DNA of 64,000 nucleotides from Symbiodinium natans. Lineage: Eukaryota > Sar > Dinophyceae > Suessiales > Symbiodiniaceae. The stretch lies in NCBI GenBank assembly GCA_905221605.1, contig CAJNDS010002129.1, forward strand, positions 364,501 to 428,500. Reading direction: 5' to 3'. Positions 12,451 to 22,918 of the stretch are shown in pieces (position 1 is the stretch's first letter; every line of letters begins with the position of its first letter). Made by a program: the position numbers and the translations under genes. The notes below the pieces were generated by a model. The model worked only from the letters and a program-made list of their open reading frames with translations, was not told where the DNA came from and did not search any database.

Positions 12451-12960
12451 GGCCACCCCCCCCCCGCTCCCCCCTGTTCGTTTTTGATTGTGTTGACTGT
12501 CTTTAGAGTGGGGCGGTTCGTCCCTGCTTTGTGGTCTGGGATATTGCTGTGACTCCCGTTGGTTATCAAATTACGTCGTGGTCCATGAAGCCTTGGGGCT
12601 AGGGCGTATCAAAGAATGCTCCCAAGATCCCCCCTTCCACAAACCAGGGCGAGCGGATCGGTGTCCGCCACGACGTGATCTCAAAGTCGCTGCAGTGGCC
12701 GCTGGGCATCAGTGTGATGAGGCTTTCCAGGCTTCAGAAGTCTTGACATGGTCAAAACTCTGAGTATACAGCCACCAAACAAGCACAAAGAAGATCAGGA
12801 ACCACTGGGACGGGCAAAGCGACCATGCCCGCAATGTTTACGTGCTTGCAGTAATGTACTTCACATTAGTGCAGAGGCCGGGTTCGGCCGGCTGAGAAGG
12901 ATTGTGCACTTGCTGGTGGTGGGTGGGGGCGTTGCGGTTATTCTACTTGTGTTCGGTGTT
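12450..12960. other. No supported gene
   Basis: A + frame near 12655-12750 (HDVISKSLQWPLGISVMRLS) is open but short and unassigned. Otherwise nothing is recognised. Confidence 0.3.
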
Positions 12961-13333
12961 CTAATCATAAGGTGGACATTAATCATCACAACTAACCAAC
13001 AACAATGACAGCAACCAATAACTATTCACAGTACTGGTAGAGGTAAAGTTACCATAGCACTCACTTCACACATTTCCATCCTAAACCTAAGCTGCTTGAT
13101 GGGCCCTGTAGGGACCACTTGCAATATGGGCACTCGATGCTCTGTGGGATACTTTGTCCAAGGATACTCCAGGTAGACTCTGACTCTGTCGATGGACGCT
13201 GTGGGCATCAGGATTGGGAACTCCAGTGATTAGCGGCATGCGAGTTTAGGACACACGAGAATAGCTGGAAGAGTAAAACTAGAATCACTACGAATATGAA
13301 CCTCAGTAACAATAACCAGTAACAATAGAAAAT
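12960..13333. repeat. Low-complexity ACAAT/CAGTAAC-rich DNA, left flank of TIR element
   Basis: Loosely repeated AACAATAACCAGTAACAATA-like trinucleotide DNA. The same texture resumes at 15505, so the TIR element appears to have entered an existing low-complexity array. Confidence 0.6.
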
Positions 13334-13494
13334 GGGACGCTGTGGGAGTGCACTTTTTCCACAAAAAAAAACACGCAAAACTTCAAAAAACCCTAAAAAC
13401 ATACGAAAAACGTGCAACAAGAAATAAACTACACAAAATCCCTACAAACAACAATAATAAAAAAGAAACAAGAAAACCAAAAAAAAAAAAAAAA

Positions 13495-13845
13495 AATCCT
13501 GAGGGACTCTGTTGGGGAGCCGGACCCCTGGGAAGAGTCTCTCAGGATTGGTTTTTTGGTGTTTTGGGTTTTTGGTTTTTTGGGGATTCTAGTCCAAGAG
13601 AACCAAAAAAACCAAAAAAACCAAAAAAACCAATCCTGAGGGACTCTGTTGGGGAGCCGGACCCCTGGGAAGAGTCTCTCAGGATTGGTTTTTTTGGTTT
13701 TTTTGGTTTTTTTGGTTTTTTGGTTTTTTGGGGATTCTTGTCCAAGAGAACCAAAAAAACCAAACAAACCAAAAAAACCAAAAAAACCAATCCTGAGGGA
13801 CTCTGTTGGGGAGCCGGACCCCTGGGAAGAGTCTCTCAGGATTGG
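13495..13845. repeat. Three hairpin modules separated by CCAAAAAAA / GGTTTTTTT tracts
   Basis: Copies at 13495-13551, 13630-13688 and 13787-13845. Each begins CCAATCCTGAG (first copy AATCCTGAG) and ends CTCAGGATTGG, with imperfect arms of about 25 bases around GAGCCGGACC. On both sides, (CCAAAAAAA)n and (GGTTTTTTT)n tracts are also complementary, so each copy could extend to a long stem. The module generates a false open frame of about 250 codons. Confidence 0.9.
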
Positions 13846-14106
13846 TTTTTTTGTTTTTTTGGTGTTTTTGTATTTTTTTGGTTTTTTGTTTTTTCGAGGA
13901 TTTTTGTGTATTATTGGAGATTTTGCTGTACCATTTTCTTTTTTACGGTTTTTCGGTGTCTTCTGAAGGTTGTTTTTTGGTTTTTCTTTAGGCTTTTAGG
14001 TGTTATTTCATTTTTGTACGCTTTTTTTGTACAGTTGTTTTTGGTATTTGTGTTTTATGTGTGTTTTATATTTCTGAGTGCCCTTTTGTAACGAACATTG
14101 ATATAT

Positions 14107-14400
14107 TATCCATGAATTTCGTGCTCCCAGCCACATGGTTTGAAAAGCATGGATTTTTTGGAAAACATTGGCTGTACCGACGTTTTTTCGGCTCCATCCT
14201 TCAAAAAATGGTAAAACCAATGTTATCCATGAATTTCGTGCTCGCGGCTACATGGTTTGAAAATCCTGGATTTTTGGAAAACGTCGGTTTTACCAATGTT
14301 TTTCGGCTCCATCTTTCAACAACATTGGTAGAACCAATGTTTTCCATGAATTTCGTGATCTGAGGCGCTCTCCCAGCCACCATTTCTCGAGGAGGTACCA
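14107..14400. repeat. 117-bp tandem repeat, 2+ units
   Basis: Units start at 14107, 14224 and 14341 with CCATGAATTTCGTG. Units 1 and 2 are about 85% alike by eye; the third diverges after its first 20 bases. Confidence 0.85.
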
Positions 14401-14594
14401 AAAAACAAACTCGAATCCTGCAAAATCTCGAGAGAGTACCAAAACCTCCATATAATCAATCGCGCCCCAATACGCAAGGCATGACATCTATCCTAAAAAC
14501 TATACCTTAGCTAGGATGAGTCAAGCAATCATCCCCAATAAGCAAAACCTAATATCTATATTAAACACTGTACCTTCGCAACATATTTTAAGAC

Positions 14595-15325
14595 ATCACG
14601 CCCTAAGGCTCCTACTAATGTAATAAGGTTCCTATCAATTTAAACAGGGTTCTTATTCATGTTACTGGGATTCGCAAAGGGTTTTAATTAATTTTAAGGA
14701 TTAGGCTCATATTAGTTTAGCAGGGTTCCTATTAGTTCTTGTACAAGGATTCTATTGTTTTGCAGGCCTATTGGTTCCCATTCATTTTGGTAAGATTCCT
14801 TCTCGTTCTAATAGGATTCCTGTGAATTGTAACCCGGGTTCTTTTTGATTTGTCAACGGTTCCTATTCATTTTAATAGGCTTCCGTCCTATTAACTGTTA
14901 TCCGGTTCCGATAGTTCAATAGAGGATCTTAATTATCTTAATAAGGCTCCTACTCATGTAATAAGATTCCTATCAATTTTCATCAGATTCTTGTTCATGT
15001 TAATGGGATTCGTATTCATATTAATAGGGATCTCATTCACTTTAAAGGGGTTCCTATTGGTTTAGGCTCATGTTCATTTTAGTATTTCTAAGGGTTCGCC
15101 TGATTTTTTATAGGAGTCCGATTGGTTCGTATTAATTGTAGTAGGGTTCCTCTTCAGTTTAATAGGATTCCGATTAATTCTACGAGGATTCTCATCTTTT
15201 TGTGAGGGGTCTCCAATTCATGTTAAGAGGCTTCCTATTGACTTTACGGCTCCGATTATTTAAAATAGGGTTCCTACGGATATAAATAGAGGATTCCTAT
15301 TGTTGTTTCTAGGATTCCAATGAAG
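14595..15325. repeat. Degenerate ~30-bp AT-rich repeats (GGTTCCTATT...TTTTAATAGG)
   Basis: More than 20 loose copies of a motif such as GGTTCCTATTCATTTTAAT, often with a complementary AATAGG/CCTATT pair. Non-coding; part of the TIR element. Confidence 0.75.
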
Positions 15326-15504
15326 TTGGCCAATTTATTTTGAAAACGGGGACAGGACATACACTGTATCGCTGCTTTGTGTTGGCGCACTTGCATGTTG
15401 TGCATGACTCGTGATTGTGTTTATATAAAATACGGCTGCGCTGTGAGAGTGTTTTTGAAATATCTTTAAACAAAATTGAAAAAAGTGCACTCCCACAGCG
15501 TCCC

Positions 15505-15790
15505 GGTCTCTAACAATAATACCAGTAGTAACAATACTACCAGTAACAATACTGCCAACAATAGCAACACTGGAACAGATACAGTACTAACAACAAGAAC
15601 AGAATGACAGTAGGAACGATACTAGGAATACTACACTAAAGACACAATAGCAAACTAGCAATATTCATACTAGTAGTACCAATGTTTACATTAGCAAAAA
15701 GCCAGTAGCAACAGTCATGGCCACGATAGCAATAGCAGCGATCGTCGCAATGATCGCAAACACAGCACGAAGAGGAATAGCACCCATTGC
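15505..15790. repeat. Low-complexity CAGTAACAATA-type array, right flank of TIR element
   Basis: Repeated ACAATACTACCAGTAAC-like DNA, matching the left flank in texture. Confidence 0.7.
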
Positions 15791-15839
15791 GACAATCGCA
15801 TGAACAACAACAAGAGCATCATGGCACTAATCACGTTAA

Positions 15840-16600
15840 TCTCAATCCTCCCCAGGTTTCACAACGGCACGTGCATTGGCATCCCAGCTGCAAGAAAGGA
15901 TTTCCAAGCCTCGCGACCGCTGCATCCGAGCTTCCCTCCTGTGCAGGTGCTTCCTCATTCCTGCCCGAGACGTTGGAGCATTGGGAGTCCATCTACCCGG
16001 TCTTCGGGTTGTATGTGCCTGGTCAGGCAGGAAACAAGTCAGGGGAATCGGTGGTGTGGTGGTGTGAACATTGAAGAACTCGGAAAGCGCGCAGATTGCT
16101 TTTTGCAGGCGATCCTCGTGGACTTCCGGGCGGCGCCGCCCAGTTCCGAGTGATGCCATCACCGTCTCACCTGAATTGCTGTGCATCCGACCAAAAAGAT
16201 CCCTTGTGAACCGTTGTTTTTCTGTGAGCTGTTGAGATTTTTCGTCGGCTTGTGATATTGTGTCATGGGTTCTGACTTGACAGTTGGGTCTCAGAGCCTC
16301 AGTTCCTATGTTGCAAGCGATGTCTTGGGCATGGCCTTGCAGTAGGCGATTAAAAACTAGTGTTCGGCAAGCGTGGTGGCGCTGTCGCTGAAGCTTCAGT
16401 CATGTTTGCCAGAGTGTGGGCTTAGCAGGGCAACAAGTGCAACTCGTGCGACACACTCGAACAAGAAGAATCGGCTGCTGATCATCACCTCAATGAAGTC
16501 GAGGAGGGAATCATGCACCACATCAGGGAGGCTTGTGCCGCCTGCATCGTAACGGGTGTGTTCCAGAGCCGAGCTTTTTATCATGTATCACCTTATGCAA
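15840..16600 (+). other. Weak exon-like frames upstream of the SPRY gene
   Basis: A frame near 15945-16060 (LPETLEHWESIYPVFGLYV) and one near 16465-16550 (HLNEVEEGIMHHIREACAA) look protein-like. They may be a separate gene or 5' exons of the next one. No family assigned. Confidence 0.25.
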
Positions 16601-16678
16601 TCCTTCACCTCACACAGGAGCGCAAGCTAGTTGTGTCATATGTGACTCGCACAGGCTTAGCCTGCGCTCCAAAGTGCC

Positions 16679-18470
16679 ATGGAAGAGCCACCAGCAAAGA
16701 AGGCCAAAACCGAGGTGGCAACTGGTTCCCGGGATGGGCGTCGGGAAGCTGTTGTTGTCATCCACTTGGCTGGGCTTTCTACAGTTCTTTGTCCTGTTGC
16801 TATTCAGTTGTGGTGCTTGATCTTCACCGTGCTCTGCATGCTTCCTGCCATGTAGCAAGCGAGAAAGGTCGAGCCTAGATTGCCTAGATGACAGCAGCGC
16901 CAAACGTTTTTTCTTTGAAGCCATGCTGATCACTGCTCGACATGTATATCCCAACACCCTAACTTTCATCCTCCGACGGTGCTGTCAGGAGGAGGAGGTC
17001 GATGCGTCTCTGGACAAAGCTCCCCGGATCAAGGCCTGATGCAAGCGGCTATCAGGGAAAAGCAGACGAGGAAACGTCTCATTGAGATGATTCCGTCAGG
17101 AGTCGCCCACGTTCCTCGTGGAAGACACGACCCTCAATGTCGTGCCGTCCTCCTCAGGGAGCATGCTCACCGCTCTGTCAGAGGGGGGTCTACAGTGCTG
17201 GGCTTAGCATTCCGGCTTTGGTGACTTCATTGTTAAATGTCACGGTGCCTTGTAACCAGCAGCGGCAAGCGGGGTGGCTGGTGGGATGTGTCAGCTTGCA
17301 TATTGATTCTAGGCACGTGCTCAGCCAACCATTGTAACCTTTTTCCTTCGGGACTGAGGTATCTCATAGCGGGGGCACGATCCAACATTGGGCTCAAGTC
17401 CGGTCGCTATATGTTCGAGGCCTCATCCTTAGCTCCCTTCTGCAGCGCACAGCCAAGCTGCAGCATTCGGGTTACTTGGTTCAGGTGAAGATCCTTGAGA
17501 AGAGCAGCTTCCACGAAGATCCTACTGCTCGATCCAGGTCAGCTCTTGAGCTCCTAGTTTGCTGTCAGAGCAGCAATGTCTGCACTTGAGCCAGGATGAT
17601 GGGTCCACGCAGTGTTCTGCGGATCGGCGTGGCCACCGCAATGTCTTCCCTCATCCTTGGCGAGACAGAGGTAAGCTAGGGTGTGTGCTCGGATCGAGTG
17701 GGGGATGCGTCGGGGCTTGGCTGTAGGGTGTCAGGGGGCCCTTATGCCCGTGGCCCTGACTTGGACCGAGAAGGTAGGCGCAGGGTACAGTGGCCATGGG
17801 CGGGAGCTTGGGCGAAGTAACGCTTAAATTCGGTGGCCGCTTCGACAAGATGAAAATGCTCTGACTATTCATTTGGACCGAACCAGGACTCGGTCTGCTT
17901 TGACTCGGAAGGCTTCTTCCGGGATCGGAGGTGAGCTCTGCCCTGTTTTTGCCTGTTTGGTCCAGCGTTATTGGGCTTCTGAGACTCCCCGCATGAAGGA
18001 TTTGATACATTGCATGGAATGGCACGGGGTGTTTCCGAAGCAGTGGAAGAACACACGAAGGAAGCGCTCCTTTCTGAGGAGCAAGCCCCAACCGCCCAAA
18101 GCCGCAGGAAAGCGAGTCCTGCCTGCAGCTCCAAGTTCACCACGGGCGACGTGGTGACACTGGTGGCCAATCTGGACCCGAATAGCCTGGACTCCTGGTT
18201 TTGTGTTGGGCCGAAACCCGTGTCAGCGACAACTCCCCCAAAATCCAGAGCCTGCGAACCCTGGCCCCTGGCAACCCCGAAGACTCAAGGGGTTTGGGGG
18301 TTGTCAGGGGGATGGCTTCGGGCTTTGCCGGGACTGGCATTGAGAATCAAGAGCATCGCTCTCAGAGTATTGCAACTGTTGCTGCTTTGATCATGGTTGT
18401 CCCGCAGATCTTTGCGCGAATGCCGAGCTTGTTGCTTGGACCCCCCGCGGGAGTTTTTCAGGGGATGTGC
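16679..18470 (+). CDS. SPRY-domain protein (hnRNP U-like SPRY), multi-exon
   Basis: Likely start is the ATG at 16679 in a GCCATGG context, reading MEEPPAKKAKTEVA. Further exons: 16989-17033 (EEEVDASLDKAPRIK, GC donor), 17100-17201 (SPTFLVEDTTLNVVPS..., ending LQCW, GC donor), about 17359-17419 (AGARSNIGLKSGRYMFE), 17485-17537 (VKILEKSSFHEDPTARS, GT donor), 17595-17670 (VLRIGVATAMSSLILGETE, GT donor), 17887-17930 (DSVCFDSEGFFRD, GT donor), 18129-18184 (SKFTTGDVVTLVANLDPN, GC donor) and possibly about 18228-18270. The order (ARSNIGLKSGRYMFEVKI, VLRIGVAT, DSVCFDSEG, F-GDVV-L--NLD) is that of an SPRY beta-sandwich, a protein- or RNA-complex adaptor. The short basic N-terminus resembles hnRNP U-like proteins; full identity is unproven. 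Confidence 0.65.
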
Positions 18471-18484
18471 ATGTGCTGATTGCT

Positions 18485-18628
18485 TCTTGGAGGTTTCAAG
18501 AGCTGGGGCTTACCCAAAATAGGTACCCCCAAAATACTAGTATAATCCTTATAGGAGAAATAGTAGAATCCTTATTATAGGAAAGCCCAAAAAGGGTACC
18601 CCCTGTTTTCGGAAACCTCCAGCTATTG
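18485..18628. mobile_element. Miniature TIR element 1
   Basis: About 140 bp with GGAGGTTTC near the left end and GAAACCTCC near the right. The interior is AT-rich and itself palindromic (CTTATAGG, CTTATTATAGG) with GGTACCCCC motifs on both sides. It lies just after the SPRY exons. Confidence 0.6.
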
Positions 18629-18664
18629 GCGCAGTGGTGCCTGTAGGAAAGATTCTCAACTTGC

Positions 18665-18790
18665 CAAAAAAGCGGGGTTTACGCAGTTAGGGGGGGTACC
18701 TTATTGGGGACCTTTTTTTTTAGGGGGATCCTGCTGGTTAGGGGTTCGGCAATGGGGGTCCCGTATTTTCGTAAGCCGCCAAAAAGGTCG
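18665..18790. mobile_element. Miniature TIR element 2
   Basis: Ends GCGGGGTTTACG and CGTAAGCCGC are roughly inverted, flanked by CAAAAA on both sides (possible target duplication). The interior (GGGGTACC, TTATTGGGGACC, GGATCCTGCT, GGGGGTCCC, TTTTCGTAA) matches the reverse complement of 56655-56760. Confidence 0.6.
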
Positions 18791-19785
18791 GTTTGGCAAC
18801 ACGCTGAGCATCTTCAAGGCCCGGCTTGTTGCAATCGGCAGGAAGCACAACAAAGTCGACCGTGAACCCCAAGCCCACCTAATGTAAGGGCAGCTGCACG
18901 GTGCCATAGTTCGGCCCCTTATCCGTTTTCAAAAGGTTCTGATCTGTGGGCCCTTGGGCTTTTTTCTGTACATGGGGTTTGTGGGGGTGTAGAAGGGGGT
19001 CCTCCATGAAGGGGCCATGCAGCTACCCCGAGATTTAAACCTCTGACCCTCCCCACCCCCCCCGAAATCCTGAGGACGGCCAGCGCATGGCGCCGCCCCA
19101 GGCCATTCCCGAGCACCTGCAGGGGAAGGCCCGGCTCGGCGCTTCTCTACATTCGAGCTTATTCGGGTACCCCCAAAACAGAGTAGCAAAGTGTTGGAAT
19201 GTAGGAAAACAAGGCAAGGGACCAGAGTTCCAGCGAGCTGAGCGAGGCTTGCCATGTTACTGACGTTTTGAAGACTAAAGCTGTGGGGTCCTCGATTGTG
19301 CAGGTCCTGTACCCTTCGGTGAGCTTCAGGCAGGCGTTTCTGCACATTGAGGCTGTCCCCTGTTCGGGCACCCTAAGAACATGATAGCCCGCGTTACACA
19401 GAGTCGCTTTATCTCGCATCGCTCGGTTTTTTTTGCGCATCGATCGGGGTCCACATTGGGGAAGTGCATTCCCCAGAGTATATCTCTTGATGTGTCGAAG
19501 TCGGCCTCGTTGTCATCGATCGGCGTCCACATTGGGGACCCGCGCAGGTTTCTACACCTTTTTCAGAGTTTCAGTCTAAGCAGGAGATGATAGCCAGGGG
19601 GGGTCTCGGTCATACTGATCGCCACCGCAACGAGTCAGGAGAGTTGAGTGTAGGTTTACATCGCATGATAGAGATTCGTTGCTTGTTTTTCTAGCGTCTC
19701 CCTCGTGATTGGGATTGCTGTGTCCTGATGTGTGATTCCGCCGCTGATGTGTATTCCCGCTATGTAGCGTCCACAATGGGGTGAT
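18791..19785. other. No supported gene
   Basis: Mixed DNA with short frames on both strands (for example a minus frame at 19159-19440), none with recognisable motifs or a family. Confidence 0.4.
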
Positions 19786-20060
19786 GTGTATTTCTGGCGA
19801 CGTGAGGTGAGAGAACTGACAGTAGCGATTCCGATAATGATAATGACAGTAAGTATGATGGTGATAGTGATAATGATGATGAGATTGATAATCGTAGCAA
19901 AAAAAGTAGTAATGACAGTAGTGATAACAATGGCCAAACACTTAAGACATAACTTGCATACTAGTAATGATGGTGAAGATAGAATGATAGTAGCGACAAT
20001 GATGATAATCAGGTGCCATGCTCCATACTGAATAATTTTCATAACCAAGAGTAAGTAATA
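19786..20060. repeat. Low-complexity GATAATGATGATA-type array
   Basis: Imperfect trinucleotide repeats (GATAATGATGATGAG, AGTAGTGATAAC) producing meaningless Ile/Met-rich frames. Confidence 0.8.
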
Positions 20061-20554
20061 CTGGAAGCAGCAATTAACAGCAGCCATCAGTCAAACATAC
20101 GGTTGATACATCGTTCGATATATGAGCAACTGTGAAAGAAAAAGGTATGCATGTGCATGAGTATTAATTAGCAAGCACAAGCAAGGTTACTGGTATATAC
20201 ATAAAGATGACTGAAGCTCAAATACCAAGAACAGTTCATGGACATTAATCCATCTACCGCGGATGCCAGGAACATGGCCTTGCACTACAACTTTGGAGCT
20301 TCACTGATGCCAATGCCCTTCAAGTGCCGCTTCCTGAAGGTGTCGAGTCCGCTACGGGTTTGGGGGGTTGCTCTTGTATGAGTTAGAGTCCATTTTGGGG
20401 GTCGGACCTCATAAGGGGTGCTCGCATAAAGAGTACCCATCATGGGACCCTGTACAAGAAATTGCTACAAACTCCCATCTTTTTGCACAGCCCGCTGCTG
20501 CTTCTTGCAGCAAGTCTCCCACCCTTGCTGCACTCCTGCGCGATTTCCAACAAC
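20060..20554. other. No supported gene
   Basis: A 300-bp AT-rich stretch, then GGGTTTGGGGGGTTG...GGTCGGACC DNA near 20350-20450 resembling the miniature TIR elements. No exon recognised. Confidence 0.35.
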
Positions 20555-20643
20555 CCTAAACCCTAAACCCTAAACCCTAAACCCTGAACCCTGAACCCTG
20601 AACCCTGAACCCTGAACCCTGAACCCTCAGCCCTCAACCCTCA
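20555..20643. repeat. Telomere-like run, CCCTAAA grading into CCCTGAA
   Basis: Four to five perfect CCCTAAA units followed by about six CCCTGAA variants and then CCCTCAA variants, showing directional divergence. Confidence 0.95.
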
Positions 20644-20769
20644 CAGCAGCTGGCAGGATGCATCACAACGGGATGTGAGCATCAAGACGGCCGCGAAGCC
20701 ATCGGATGGACAGTGCGAGGTCATCTCGTGAGGGAAATGGCTCTAGATTAGCTTCCCTTCCCTCTGGAG

Positions 20770-20812
20770 GGGTTTTGGGGTTTTGGGGTTTTGGGGTTTT
20801 GGGGGTTTGGAG
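20770..20812. repeat. (GGGGTTTT)n run
   Basis: Four to five GGGGTTTT units, the motif of some ciliate telomeres, only about 130 bp from a CCCTAAA run. Confidence 0.9.
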
Positions 20813-20894
20813 TGCCCCAAATACAAGAGTGCAGAGCGTAGGTTACAAACAGGGGACCCTGCCTGGCTGAGGCTTCAAGGGTTTTTTTGGTCAG

Positions 20895-22870
20895 GTGATC
20901 TTTCCCATAGCGGTCCCGGACGAGGGCGGCTTTGACTGGCTTGACCAGTTCCTAGAAAGCCATCCGCACGGAGTCCCAGAGTGTGCCAGATCTTGCGTGC
21001 ACCTTGTGTGCACCTTGTGTGCACCTACAATGCCTGATTCATGGCTTTGCTGCAGTTTGCGCACCTTTTTTGGACCCTTGGAGCTGAGGGGTTACACCGA
21101 GCTGAGCGACCGGGCCATGCTGGCATGGTGCGAGCAGAGCGGGCTCAGCCGCCCCAAGGGCTATGCAGTCCCCTGTCCATGTTCAGACGGTTGCAGACGT
21201 CAGAGGCATGCTCCCCTTGGGCCACTGCTCAGTGTCTGAGGCTGCAGCACGAGCATCCAATGACAAGCCCGAGGCAGGGTTCTTGCAGTTCGTGGGTATC
21301 TTCGTATCCCGAATCCCTTATCCAAAGCTGTTACCGCAGATGGGCTTTGGGGTCTCCGCCCTGGATGACGGCAGCATGCGCCGCACCCTGCAGGTGGGAT
21401 CGCAGCAGACGTGACGCTAAATGTTCTCTTTTCTTGTGCGCGGTGCCCACCTTCCCCTCACCACGCCCCCCTACCAGAAAGGAATCGGAAGCTGGCTTGA
21501 GGCCACTGCACAGAACCTCCAAGCATCCCCTTGCCAGGCGCTTGTGTCCATTCAGCCGCGGAACTTCATAGTCATGGAGGCCACGGGTGTGACACCTGTG
21601 TCCAAGTTTGGGGTTAAAAAAAGAGGCTCGCAGTCCAGTTCCTTCCAAAGGGAAATGGCTTGACACCCGAAAGCGAGACTGTGGTTTCAATTTCCAGCAG
21701 CTTGCTTGTTTCTAAAGCAGCTAGTGCTGTTGTTCGGCTTGTTTTGCACTACCGTGGCCTGCCTCGCTGCGACGACGAAGACGATGATTAGCACCGTAGG
21801 CGATGCCGTCGCCATCGACACTCGATGGTTTTCCAGTGTCAAACTCAATGACCTGTACCACAAATCAGGTCTGGAAGCTACTCTGATTGTGCTCCTCGTG
21901 CCAGGTGAAGTCTGGCCTTCTGAAGGAGGACCGAAGTGAGCTGGCCTCACGCCTGGCTCACAGCTGCGAGCAAACCATGGCAAACCTCAAGGTCTCTCCA
22001 TGTCTCTCCCCAAATGTCAGCGCTGCTGAGCTTGTGGCCATCTGGGGGGCCATCGCCTGCCCGAGGTTGGAGTGGGTACCAGCGAATCGCCACCGTTCTA
22101 GTGGGCGAGCCTCCCGCGGCCTTCAAGGACTTCAGCCAGGACCAACGCCGAATCCGTATAAGCATAATTCCGTCTGTTGGGGGATTCTGGGATGGATCCT
22201 CCTGACTTGTGGGAGCTCAGCCCGCGACTGGAACCGTGCGAAGGTAGCTCTAGCGGTCAGCGGAGCAACTCAAATCTTTTCTGGCCATGGTGGCCAGCCT
22301 AGTTTGCTAGAAACAAGCCTGCAGCGTGAGATGTTGCCAGGACAGGATGCTCAAGGCGAAACAGGAGGCCCAGTGCACGGGACAGCTCACATGTAGGGCC
22401 TCTTTAAACTGAATTCGGAGTGATGAACTCATCGGGCTGAGCTCTTTGAGCGAGAGCATTCACGAGGTGAAGCAGGCAGAGGCCAAAGCAAAAGGGACAC
22501 CCGAGGCTCGGGTGCTGTCCTGCGAAGCGCTGCCGAAGATTACGTTTCATGTGGGCAGGATGACGTCCCTGTCGTGGAGCTCAGTGCAGAGGAGTGCGGC
22601 CCTCGGCATTTCGTTAGGGACCACGGACCGGGTACCTACAGTTGCTGGTGGACTTGCGCTACTCAAAGGAAAAAGCTAACCTTTCGGCGGTTGCCTGTGG
22701 GTGACCTGACCGCTTATGTCCTGCAGCTTGGCCAGCACTTCACTGATTCAACAAGTGTCAGTGCAAGGGGGAGGAGCTTTGGAGGATCAGCTTCCGTGGC
22801 AAGGAATACCAACTTCCAAAAGTTCAGCCTCCCAGATGAGCAGGCCTTCCCACTGCGGTAAAGGATGCTA
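20895..22870 (+). other. Series of protein-like exons, product unrecognised
   Basis: Frames with protein character, in order: 20900-20995 (FDWLDQFLESHPHGVPECA), 21085-21165 (GYTELSDRAMLAWCEQSGL), 21170-21280 (VQTVADVRGMLPLGHCSVS), 21340-21400 (GFGVSALDDGSMRRTLQ), 21474-21597 (GIGSWLEATAQNLQASPCQ), 21915-21992 (LLKEDRSELASRLAHSCEQ), 22080-22150 (IATVLVGEPPAAFKDFSQD), 22560-22640 (DVPVVELSAEECGPRHF) and 22800-22858 (FQKFSLPDEQAFPL). They could be 5' exons of the next gene or a separate gene. I cannot name the family, and exon limits are approximate. Confidence 0.4.
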
Positions 22871-22918
22871 AGATATGCTGAGGGTCTAAGTGTGTCTTTC
22901 TTTTGTGGTCTGGTGCAG

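Larger units (their letters stand above)
13334..15504. mobile_element. 2.17-kb non-autonomous TIR element
   Basis: The ends are perfect 25-bp inverted repeats: 13334-13358 (starting GGGACGCTGTGGGAG) and 15480-15504. There is no transposase-like reading frame inside. The interior holds three hairpin modules, a three-unit 117-bp tandem repeat, and about 700 bases of degenerate AT-rich repeats. No clear target-site duplication is seen (AAAT on the left, GGTC on the right). It is best read as a MITE-like or foldback DNA element mobilised in trans. Superfamily cannot be decided from the termini. Confidence 0.8.

Noticed and set aside
13342-14091. A 249-codon + frame with Lys-Pro and Phe-Gly repeats
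   Set aside because: Made of the hairpin modules and their CCAAAAAAA/GGTTTTTTT flanks inside the TIR element.
14107-14400. CRISPR-like spaced repeats
   Set aside because: The repeat is a contiguous 117-bp tandem without spacers, in a eukaryotic TIR element.
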